Shown: piece after piece, positions 1 through 5,499 of the stretch
Layout of the letters: each line of letters starts with the position of its first letter
How positions within the stretch are numbered: the stretch's first letter is position 1
Origin: Thermoplasmata archaeon
GTDB lineage: Archaea; Thermoplasmatota; Thermoplasmata; Halarchaeoplasmatales; Halarchaeoplasmataceae
DNA: 8,525 bases
NCBI GenBank assembly: GCA_019594305.1
Contig: JAFDTZ010000096.1
Coordinates: 1 to 8,525, forward strand
Direction: 5' to 3'
Position numbers and translations under genes: made by a program
The notes under the pieces: generated by a model
Database searches by the model: none
Seen by the model: only the letters and a program-made list of their open reading frames with translations
What the model was told of the DNA's origin: nothing

Positions 1-115
1 TGGCGGTCCTGATAGCTTCCGAACGGGAAGGGAAATCATCTACCTCTACCAGGAAGTCCAGCTCTTTAACGAAGTTCTTCGGAAGCCTTATGGTTATCTT
101 CTCTGTATCGGTCAT
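1..115 (-). CDS. Ribbon-helix-helix (CopG/Arc-type) DNA-binding protein, N-terminal part only
   Basis: The gene runs off the left edge, so only its first 38 codons are visible. They read MTDTEKITIRLPKNF followed by a helix and then FPSRSEAIRTA. This is the classic ribbon-helix-helix layout: a short beta strand (about residues 5-11, KITIRLP) that inserts into the DNA major groove as a dimer, a first helix (about 13-26), and a second helix beginning at the conserved R-S-E-A-I-R motif. The ATG at 115 is well supported by the Shine-Dalgarno site AGGTGG five bases upstream. Proteins of this type are dimeric repressors or activators, sometimes antitoxins. The wording F-P-x-R-S-E-A-I-R-x-A resembles the short archaeal RHH regulators encoded near ftsZ (CdrS type), but the neighbour that would test this is outside the window. 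Function is therefore given only at family level. Confidence 0.85.
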   Translation of the reverse strand, partial: MTDTEKITIRLPKNFVKELDFLVEVDDFPSRSEAIRTA

Positions 116-261
116 TGATTCCACCTGTACATTTAAACGACATCTTTTGTCTGTCGTATGACTGACATATGGTATACAGTATTTAAAAATTTCTGTTAAA
201 AACAAGGGAATTTTCACTCAAAAAGGAAAATATTTTTATTATATATATGTTTTTCCCAACT
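116..261. promoter_or_regulatory. Divergent regulatory region between the RHH gene and the DUF488 gene
   Basis: This spacer is AT-rich and holds no gene. At 180-188 the minus strand reads TTTAAATAC, a good TATA box for the RHH gene with a leader of roughly 40 bases. At 231-244 the plus strand has TATTTTTATTATAT, which is about 27 bases before the GTG at 262 and fits a leaderless DUF488 transcript. Between them lies a dyad-rich patch (152-177): TGTC at 152-155 mirrored by GACA at 164-167, the near-palindrome TATGACTGACATA at 157-169, CATATG at 166-171 and GTATAC at 172-177. Such short inverted repeats are typical of RHH dimer operators, so autoregulation is plausible but only inferred. Confidence 0.45.
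121..126 (-). promoter_or_regulatory. Shine-Dalgarno site of the RHH gene
   Basis: On the minus strand the sequence reads AGGTGG, then five bases, then the ATG at 115. It matches the archaeal anti-Shine-Dalgarno (GGTGATC-type) 16S rRNA end and fixes the start codon. It implies a leadered transcript, unlike several genes here that appear leaderless. Confidence 0.65.
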
Positions 262-702
262 GTGAAGAAGATCTACACCGTGGGCTACGAAGGTAAGACG
301 ACCGAAGAATTTATGAAACTACTCCTAGAAAAGGATATCACACATCTGATAGACCTACGTTCCATACCTAAATCGGCAAAAGAAGGGTTCAGCGGCGGTG
401 AATTGAAAGATTTACTGTTCGGTAAGAGTATAATGTACGTGCATATGCCGGCTTTAGGCGGAATGGTGGATGATGATTACCGAGATGTAATGGAAGAGGA
501 AGGATGGCTGGAAGCCTTTTCCGAGCTAAATAGACTTGCTGAAAAAGGCCCGACGGTGATCATGTGCCTCGAAAAAGATCCTATGAGGTGTCATAGAAGA
601 TACATTGCGGAAAAGCTCGAAGACGAAGGCTGGGAAGTTATACATATGGGTAAAGGCGGTAGCTGGAAGGAGAAAAGGCTGGACGACTTCGCGTCAGACT
701 AG
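262..702 (+). CDS. DUF488 family protein
   Basis: The protein belongs to the DUF488 family, small soluble alpha/beta proteins whose biochemical role is not established. The diagnostic pieces, numbered from the ATG at 247, are the N-terminal strand YTVGYEG (10-16), DLRSIPKS (36-43), HMPALGG (66-72), and the family signature CLEKDPMRCHRRYIAEKL (107-124), with two cysteines followed by His-Arg. That last block looks like a catalytic or metal-binding centre, but no reaction is proven for the family. The start is uncertain: an ATG at 247 adds five residues (MFFPT) upstream, but it lies inside the AT run that would serve as TATA box. The GTG at 262 gives VKKIYTVGYEG, closer to the usual family start, so it is preferred here. 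The stop codon overlaps that of the convergent pilin-like gene. Confidence 0.85.
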   Translation: MKKIYTVGYEGKTTEEFMKLLLEKDITHLIDLRSIPKSAKEGFSGGELKDLLFGKSIMYVHMPALGGMVDDDYRDVMEEEGWLEAFSELNRLAEKGPTVIMCLEKDPMRCHRRYIAEKLEDEGWEVIHMGKGGSWKEKRLDDFASD

Positions 703-1217
703 GAATAAAAACTTTGATAATCTATCCTTTGATCGGCCTGAGATACTATCACTACCGAAGTATCTTCCGAGATATGCAGGTTCGTAAGGCTCAGTCTGTA
801 AGTCCCACTCCTGAGAGTGAAGGTACTGTTTCTCGGTGAACTCAAATGAACTACACCATTTGAATGGATGTATTCAGGATGACTCCTCCAGTTCATCCTG
901 TACTCCATGATGTACGTATTTCCCCCAACACTATCTCCAAAACTAACATGGGATACACCGGCGAATAAGTTACCGGATATGTCAAAATCTACTTGCTGAC
1001 TGGATAGGTTACCTTCCTTGGAGATTACCATAGCGCGTCGTATGATTTTGTTCAACTCTTCTCGCAGATTATTATCCATCTCGGTACGGCGCACATCGCG
1101 ATAGCTGATTATACATACAGGTACAACCGTAGCGATGAGAAGCACCATGACCATGAGTTTGAAGGGAAGTTCCATCACCCCTTTACAATCCTTACTCAAA
1201 AAGGTTCTAGTTCTCAT
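699..1217 (-). CDS. Small N-anchored pilin-like protein, downstream paralogue
   Basis: This protein of 172 residues is not a named family I recognise. It begins with a short basic stretch ending in SKDCKG (8-13), followed by a hydrophobic helix of about 20 residues (17-37, with a central LIATVVP). A helical stretch and a beta-rich, probably extracytoplasmic domain follow. This layout resembles archaeal type IV pilin-like (class III signal peptide) proteins, whose leader would be removed after the Gly by a PibD/FlaK-type peptidase; the glutamate normally at +5 is not in the canonical place. It is a paralogue of the gene just upstream: both have SKD..G, a matching helix and D-[IF]-S-G-[NH]-x-x-A-x-V. 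Two GTG codons and a TTG lie upstream in frame (from 1226), but the ATG at 1217 has GGTGG five bases before it and overlaps the upstream gene by 11 bases, indicating translational coupling. Confidence 0.72.
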   Translation of the reverse strand: MRTRTFLSKDCKGVMELPFKLMVMVLLIATVVPVCIISYRDVRRTEMDNNLREELNKIIRRAMVISKEGNLSSQQVDFDISGNLFAGVSHVSFGDSVGGNTYIMEYRMNWRSHPEYIHSNGVVHLSSPRNSTFTLRSGTYRLSLTNLHISEDTSVVIVSQADQRIDYQSFYS

Positions 1218-1710
1218 CAACACCACCGATGATACCGACCTCGATGACTTCGATGTCCATGTGAATGCGTCCGCTTCTTTTTATGAACAAAGAGACTTCG
1301 CCTCCGGAGATATCTAATGGTACCGGTGAATCATCACTGAAATTAGAAACGAAAAAATCACCTAGATGATACATGTCTTCGCCTCTACCTCTAAGGGAAT
1401 ATCTTACATACTGGCATTGGTATATAGTATCTCCACCGATATTTACGTAATCGACCCGCGCCATAGGGTGGCCGGAAAAATCCAACTGAATGGTGCGCGT
1501 GTTACCTACTTCGGAAGAAGATACCTTCTCTATGGTATATCTTAACTGCTCCAGCTCGTTCCTGACGTTAGTCTCCGTCTGTTCCCTGATATACATCCCG
1601 GTAAAGCCCCATATGGAAGGGATGACTATGGCCATCACCAAGGCTACGATGAGAAGTTCGAGAGGTATTCCCAGTACGTCACCGTTATCGTCTTTGGAGA
1701 GTTTTCGCAT
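1207..1710 (-). CDS. Small N-anchored pilin-like protein, upstream paralogue
   Basis: This protein of 167 residues has the N-terminus MRKLSKDDNGDVLGIPLELL, then a hydrophobic helix (about 15-36, LIVALVMAIVIP) and a polar, beta-rich remainder. The charged leader ending in Gly followed at once by a helix is what archaeal type IV pilin-like precursors look like. Cleavage after Gly10 is an inference, because the strict K/R-G-x-x-x-x-E pattern is not met. The soluble part contains LDFSGHPMARVDYVNIGGD (about 75-93), aligning with DISGNLFAGVSHVSFGD in the next gene, so the pair arose by tandem duplication. I know of no assigned function; pseudopilin, adhesin or minor surface subunit are possible. 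The start is the ATG at 1710; an in-frame TTG directly before it is less likely. A TATA box about 30 bases upstream and no Shine-Dalgarno site suggest a leaderless first gene of a two-gene operon. Confidence 0.72.
   Translation of the reverse strand: MRKLSKDDNGDVLGIPLELLIVALVMAIVIPSIWGFTGMYIREQTETNVRNELEQLRYTIEKVSSSEVGNTRTIQLDFSGHPMARVDYVNIGGDTIYQCQYVRYSLRGRGEDMYHLGDFFVSNFSDDSPVPLDISGGEVSLFIKRSGRIHMDIEVIEVGIIGGVDEN
1223..1227 (-). promoter_or_regulatory. Shine-Dalgarno site inside the end of the upstream pilin-like gene
   Basis: The minus strand reads GGTGG five bases before the ATG at 1217. It lies within the last codons of the upstream paralogue, so the second gene is probably translated from the same mRNA. 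It decides between this ATG and the upstream GTG and TTG codons. Confidence 0.6.
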
Positions 1711-1736
1711 CAAGGAATACCGAATATCAAGTCAGT

Positions 1737-1742
1737 GATAAA
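1737..1742 (-). promoter_or_regulatory. TATA box of the pilin-like operon
   Basis: The minus strand reads GAAAGGTTTATCAC, where TTTATC is the TATA element and the purine-rich stretch before it could be the BRE. Its centre is about 30 bases before the ATG at 1710, the spacing expected for a leaderless or nearly leaderless transcript. Confidence 0.5.
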
Positions 1743-1793
1743 CCTTTCTTTTGACCCGATAACCAATCCCATGCCGTAGTAAAAGGAAAACAC

Positions 1794-1802
1794 TTATTAT
1801 AT
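1794..1802 (+). promoter_or_regulatory. TATA box of the M50 protease gene
   Basis: TTATTATAT is preceded by the purine-rich AAAAGGAAAACAC, a plausible BRE. The centre is 27 bases before the ATG at 1825, so transcription probably starts at or next to the start codon. It forms a back-to-back promoter pair with the pilin-like operon within 114 bases. Confidence 0.55.
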
Positions 1803-1824
1803 CCTTGTTCGTAAGAAGGGATGT

Positions 1825-3690
1825 ATGGTCCGTAGGCCAGAGGAATTCAAAAACGATATCGAGTTTATCCAAGCCGAGATAGGGAAGCGTTTTACAGTTT
1901 ACAAGACCGAAGTGGAGTACGATATAGTCAATATTTACGTACGCATAATGGAGGGCGACGATTTTGAAGACAAGTTCGACGACCTCCGCCGATATCTAGT
2001 ACCACTTAATTTCATCCCTTTTTTACGTAAGGAGAAGGGCGAGTACATAATTAGTGTCAAAAAACAATCGGAAAAAACGTTCCGTTCCACCAAGGTCAAC
2101 CTTATAATGCTAATAGTCACCCTGGGTACCACCCTTATAGCAGGTATGTGGTGGTGGGCGTCTTACGATCCAGGCGAACCTCTCTTCTCTCTTTACAATC
2201 TTACCAACGGTGCTATATTTTTTACGATACCTCTGATGACCATACTTGGTATTCACGAGATGGGTCACTACTTCATGGCAAGATACCACAATATTAAGGC
2301 GTCTCTACCGTTCTTCCTACCCTTCGCACCGCCCCTGGGCACCATAGGAGCATTCATAAGTATAAGAGAGCCGATACCCGACAGAAAATCTTTACTCGAT
2401 GTCGGAGTCGCCGGCCCCATCTGCGGCTTTATCGTAGCCGTTCCTGTCTCCATAATCGGACTCTATCTGGGCGGTGTAATGGACAAACCACTTCCCATAG
2501 GATTTGAAGGCGTGGCATGGGTGATCAATTATCCAATCATCTTCATGGCCTTGGATCACATACTGCCCTTCAGTACAGGTACCACAATGCATCCCACGGC
2601 CTTCGCCGGTTGGGTAGGGTTTTTGGTGACTGGCTTGAATCTATTGCCGGCGGGACAGTTGGACGGTGGCCATGTCGTCCGTTCTCTTTTCGGTGATAAC
2701 GCAAAATACGCTAGCTATGTCGCTGCCGGATTTCTTGTTATCGTCGGTATACTGTTCTATCCGGGCTGGCTTATATTTGCAATATTCCTTCTTTTCTTCG
2801 TGGGATTGAAACATCCGCCACCTTTGAACGAGCTTGGTAAGCTGGACCTAAAACGCAAAGGCGTCGGCATAATGGCCATGGTACTTCTTCTTACCTGTTT
2901 CCATCCCATCCCGATTGGTGAAGAAACATTCAGGTACGATTTCAGCATAGAATTGGACGAGGCCCCCCATCAGATGATGGGGTTGAACTACAGTGCTGTT
3001 TATACCTTCACCATAGAGAACACCGGAAAGCCAAATGAGGACATATACAACCTAAGTTACCGCATACAAAATCATTCTTGGAGCGGGAAGTTGTTTGTCG
3101 AGTATCATCAAAACAACGAAACCAATTGGGAATCGGTTGAAGGAAATAACACCAGATTCGAGCTGGAGCCGGGCGACAATCACACTGTAAGACTGGTTAT
3201 TTCACCATTATACGGTGCGGCGGAGAAAACCGATGTAATATTGATCGTGGAGTCCCATGCCACAGGTAGGGAAAAGGCGGAAAAAGTTGTCGCCGAATTG
3301 GAGCATTCCTTCGAGGTGGATATACTCGGTGATCGTGCTAAATTGGTGGACGATGGGGTGGCAAGTTTTGTGATAGATATATCCAACAGAGGCAGGGATG
3401 ATACATATCTAGTATCCCTGAAAGAATTGACTAACGAAAGCTGGTCCGTCTATTTCAATCACGAGCGTCGCAGCGGCGGAAATATCTCTTTGGATGTATT
3501 ATCCGGCGAAAATGCAAATTTCACGGCAGTCTTAACCTCCAGCACTACGGAGACGATGGAATTCTACATCGGTTCACGGGATATAGCTACCCGCAGCGGT
3601 GTAATATTGATCATCGCAACCATCGAGATAACTTCTGTGGGTAGCGATCAGTCTGAGAGTATGGATGTATTCGGAGTACTCATACCCTGA
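1825..3690 (+). CDS. M50 (site-2 protease family) membrane metalloprotease with a C-terminal ectodomain
   Basis: This is an intramembrane zinc protease of 621 residues. A small cytosolic domain (about 10-80) precedes the first membrane helix (91-111). HEMGH at 144-148 supplies the two zinc-binding histidines and the catalytic glutamate. NLLPAGQLDGGH (272-283) is the matching N-x-x-P...LDGG motif, whose aspartate is the third zinc ligand. Other hydrophobic segments lie near 128-143, 162-182, 192-217, 230-248, 258-275, 297-327 and 346-361. All key residues are present, so it should be active. Unusually, about 260 residues follow the last helix: a beta-rich region that looks like two Ig-like domains (about 386-477 and 495-600) with around nine N-x-S/T sequons, for example at 388, 409, 416, 431, 452, 537, 553 and 565. 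This suggests an extracellular, glycosylated tail. Family members cleave membrane-bound regulators or precursors; the substrate here is unknown. The start is the ATG at 1825; the ATG at 1821 is followed by an in-frame stop. Confidence 0.92.
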   Translation: MVRRPEEFKNDIEFIQAEIGKRFTVYKTEVEYDIVNIYVRIMEGDDFEDKFDDLRRYLVPLNFIPFLRKEKGEYIISVKKQSEKTFRSTKVNLIMLIVTLGTTLIAGMWWWASYDPGEPLFSLYNLTNGAIFFTIPLMTILGIHEMGHYFMARYHNIKASLPFFLPFAPPLGTIGAFISIREPIPDRKSLLDVGVAGPICGFIVAVPVSIIGLYLGGVMDKPLPIGFEGVAWVINYPIIFMALDHILPFSTGTTMHPTAFAGWVGFLVTGLNLLPAGQLDGGHVVRSLFGDNAKYASYVAAGFLVIVGILFYPGWLIFAIFLLFFVGLKHPPPLNELGKLDLKRKGVGIMAMVLLLTCFHPIPIGEETFRYDFSIELDEAPHQMMGLNYSAVYTFTIENTGKPNEDIYNLSYRIQNHSWSGKLFVEYHQNNETNWESVEGNNTRFELEPGDNHTVRLVISPLYGAAEKTDVILIVESHATGREKAEKVVAELEHSFEVDILGDRAKLVDDGVASFVIDISNRGRDDTYLVSLKELTNESWSVYFNHERRSGGNISLDVLSGENANFTAVLTSSTTETMEFYIGSRDIATRSGVILIIATIEITSVGSDQSESMDVFGVLIP

Positions 3691-3693
3691 CGT

Positions 3694-4680
3694 TCAATCT
3701 TTACGGTAGAGACAAAAATATCGTTCAAGTGAGGAGTGAACTCTCGTACGATAGATCTCCACAGGTGTGAGATATTCACTTCCGAGTCGGTAATACTTTT
3801 TGTTTGGGAAAATAACGGAAAGGTAACCTTTTACCTTCAACTTTTCCCGAGCGGTCTGTAAAAATCGTCTATATATGGAATCGACTTCTTCACCTTGGGA
3901 ACTGGACGAACGACCGTAGGGTGGGTCTGTTACTATCCTGTCTATCTCGTCAGGTATGTTGTCGGACACGTCTCCTTCGAACACATCGACATCGAAGCCA
4001 AATGAGTGCAAATTCTTTTTGCAGCCCTCCACCATCCTTCGGTCGGTATCTCCCCCGGATATTAGATATCCCATGTCAGCGGCCTCAAGTAGTATACCTC
4101 CGGTACCGCAGAAAGGGTCGTGTATTGTTATTCCTTCGGAAGGTCTTGCAAGATTTACCAGGGCCCTTGCATACTTGGGTTCGAGAGATATCGGTGAAAA
4201 GTACGGACGGTTCTTTACCAGTCTGCTGGCCAGTGGTTTTTTATCGATGGTGTGTGCTAGGCGCCCTACGATACACCTGTCACTAACAAGCACGATTATA
4301 GTGTGTTCGGGTCTTTCAAGGTCGATAGGGTTGTTTCTGGATATCTCATTACCCAACCCTTTGTTTATATCCATTGTTTCCACCTTTCTGCCGGCGATAC
4401 GTCTGGTCATCACCGCCGCACTACCCGGAGGAATGGTTATGCCCGTGTTTCCCTCGATTAAATTCTCCTCTTCAGTGGTTATCAGGTGATATAATACACG
4501 ATGGCTCAACCCGAGTTTATCGCCGATAGCCTTCGGTTCGGCATCGGTTTCAACAAGTAATGTGCCTTCGTGTACGCTCAAAATGCGGTGTTCGTACCCC
4601 TGTCCCTCCAAGACCCCTTCTATCTCACCTATCGCCAGATCATAATAGGGTCCGGACAGTTCGAATACCAGTTCGTGCAT
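3694..4680 (-). CDS. tRNA (guanine(10)-N2)-dimethyltransferase, THUMP type
   Basis: This enzyme transfers one or two methyl groups from S-adenosylmethionine to N2 of guanine 10 in tRNA (archaeal TrmG10, related to eukaryotic Trm11). The 328 residues are the usual length. A THUMP-containing RNA-binding half (about 1-145) is followed by the linker RPYFSPISLEPKYARALVNLA (158-178), which is characteristic of this group. The Rossmann methyltransferase domain then shows DPFCGTGG (188-195) for SAM binding, an acidic residue at 211 and TDPPYG (251-256), the N2-methyltransferase catalytic motif. The C-terminus (RVHSSLERYFCLYRK) is also typical. It acts in the cytoplasm on tRNA precursors. The ATG at 4680 has no Shine-Dalgarno site but has a TATA-like AGTTTTTACC about 26 bases upstream. 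Its stop is three bases from the stop of the convergent protease gene. Other THUMP methyltransferases (Trm14-type m2G6) are the main alternative. Confidence 0.9.
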   Translation of the reverse strand: MHELVFELSGPYYDLAIGEIEGVLEGQGYEHRILSVHEGTLLVETDAEPKAIGDKLGLSHRVLYHLITTEEENLIEGNTGITIPPGSAAVMTRRIAGRKVETMDINKGLGNEISRNNPIDLERPEHTIIVLVSDRCIVGRLAHTIDKKPLASRLVKNRPYFSPISLEPKYARALVNLARPSEGITIHDPFCGTGGILLEAADMGYLISGGDTDRRMVEGCKKNLHSFGFDVDVFEGDVSDNIPDEIDRIVTDPPYGRSSSSQGEEVDSIYRRFLQTAREKLKVKGYLSVIFPNKKYYRLGSEYLTPVEIYRTRVHSSLERYFCLYRKD

Positions 4681-4700
4681 GGTGCTTGATTGGTGAGGAT

Positions 4701-4710
4701 GGTAAAAACT
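4701..4710 (-). promoter_or_regulatory. TATA-like element of the tRNA methyltransferase gene
   Basis: The minus strand reads AGTTTTTACC with its centre about 26 bases before the ATG at 4680. With no Shine-Dalgarno site between, a leaderless transcript is the simplest reading. Confidence 0.4.
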
Positions 4711-4730
4711 CTTTGGAGCCGGCGGTAAAA

Positions 4731-4739
4731 CTAAATATC
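4731..4739 (+). promoter_or_regulatory. Possible TATA box of the thioredoxin gene
   Basis: CTAAATATC on the plus strand would put the transcript start near 4762, giving a short leader of about 22 bases that includes the GGTG at 4773-4776. It is a reasonable but unremarkable match. Confidence 0.35.
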
Positions 4740-4772
4740 TAATGCATCTATCTCCTGTTAACTAGATAATAA

Positions 4773-4776
4773 GGTG
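4773..4776 (+). promoter_or_regulatory. Shine-Dalgarno site of the thioredoxin gene
   Basis: GGTG lies seven bases before the ATG at 4784 and supports that start codon. This gene therefore appears to have a leadered mRNA, unlike the divergent tRNA methyltransferase. Confidence 0.5.
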
Positions 4777-4783
4777 TATTCAG

Positions 4784-5122
4784 ATGACAAAAAACAACGG
4801 TAACGTGCTCAACCTGGACGAAGAGAATTTCGATGATTTTATCAATGATAATAGTATAGTAATAGTTGATTTTTGGGCAACTTGGTGCTCACCGTGCATG
4901 GCGATGGAACCTGTTATAAAGGAACTGGCGAAGGAGTACGGTTCGAAGATATCATTTGCTAAAGTGAACGTCGAGGAAAACAGAAATATAGCTTCAAGGT
5001 ACGGCATCCAGGCGATACCGGCATTCGTCTTTTTCTCGGATGGTAATGTACGGCACCAGGCAAAAGGTATGCTGAATATCAAAACCTTCAAAGAGGAGAT
5101 CGGAAAGGCCTTCGATCTTTAG
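4784..5122 (+). CDS. Thioredoxin
   Basis: This is a single-domain thioredoxin of 112 residues, the standard size, with no signal peptide, so it acts in the cytoplasm as a dithiol-disulfide exchange protein. The active site reads FWATWCSPC (30-38), with the reactive cysteines C35 and C38. The usual Gly after the first Cys is Ser here, a known natural variation that may shift the redox potential slightly. The buried Asp (D29, VDFWA) and the cis-proline (P79, AIPAF) are present. The KVNVEENR stretch (60-67) is typical of the family. The gene is alone on its strand: it diverges from the tRNA methyltransferase and its TAG stop overlaps the stop of the convergent wHTH gene by three bases. The partner reductase is not in the window. 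Confidence 0.95.
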   Translation: MTKNNGNVLNLDEENFDDFINDNSIVIVDFWATWCSPCMAMEPVIKELAKEYGSKISFAKVNVEENRNIASRYGIQAIPAFVFFSDGNVRHQAKGMLNIKTFKEEIGKAFDL

Positions 5123-5463
5123 AGATCTTCGATAGCCTTCTTCATGTTTTCATACCATCTATCAAGGTATTCCAAAGCCTCTTCCTTTATCATGTTTACC
5201 GGCCTTACCGAGTACGTGAAGTAGTAACCACCTTTACGGATGTTGTGTCTCTCTTTGTAAACAAATCCACACCACACTAGCTTTTCCAAAGAGCGGTAGG
5301 CGGTACTCTGGTCCTTATCGAGTTTTTTAGAAATTTCTTTCGAGCGGAATTCCCCTCCCGATCTCAGTATCTCAAGTATTTTTTTATCAAGTTTGGTAAG
5401 GCTGTAAAGACATTGGAGTGCCCAATCACAGTCGATTTTATCCGGTTCCGAAGGTAGCTTCAT
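5119..5463 (-). CDS. Small winged helix-turn-helix transcriptional regulator (TrmB/MarR-like)
   Basis: This protein of 114 residues is almost all one winged helix-turn-helix domain. LTKLDKKILEIL (22-33) is the first helix. FRSKEISKKL (39-48) and KDQSTAYRSLEKLVWCGFV (50-68) form the helix-turn-helix, with the recognition helix marked by S-T-A-Y-R. The wing follows (KERHNIRKGGYYFTYSV), and a C-terminal helix (92-112, LEYLDRWYENMKKAIEDL) probably forms the dimer interface. The D-[QR]-S-T-x-Y-R-S-L-x-K-L wording is common in a widespread archaeal regulator group related to TrmB. There is no ligand domain. Cysteines at 12, 18 and 65 leave redox or metal sensing open but unproven. It lies 36 bases downstream of Hef and may be co-transcribed, or use its own TATA box. 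Targets are unknown. Confidence 0.85.
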   Translation of the reverse strand: MKLPSEPDKIDCDWALQCLYSLTKLDKKILEILRSGGEFRSKEISKKLDKDQSTAYRSLEKLVWCGFVYKERHNIRKGGYYFTYSVRPVNMIKEEALEYLDRWYENMKKAIEDL

Positions 5464-5482
5464 GTAATGTGGTTATGTGCTC

Positions 5483-5493
5483 TAATTACTTAA
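5483..5493 (-). promoter_or_regulatory. Possible TATA box of the wHTH regulator
   Basis: The minus strand reads TTAAGTAATTA, centred about 25 bases before the ATG at 5463. It would allow independent leaderless transcription in the 36-base gap after Hef. The site is AT-rich but not a perfect match. Confidence 0.4.
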
Positions 5494-5499
5494 TCGTTT

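Noticed and set aside
3956..4489. Plus-strand open frame of 177 codons
   Set aside because: It lies antisense inside the tRNA methyltransferase gene, whose motifs are clear, and its product has no domain features.
4780..5091. Minus-strand open frame of 103 codons
   Set aside because: It is the antisense of the thioredoxin gene; the thioredoxin active site and cis-proline show which strand codes.
5114..5127. GATC-TTTAGA-GATC as a terminator hairpin between thioredoxin and the wHTH gene
   Set aside because: GATC is itself a palindrome, so the match is trivial. There is no stable stem or following T-run, and the bases lie inside both genes.
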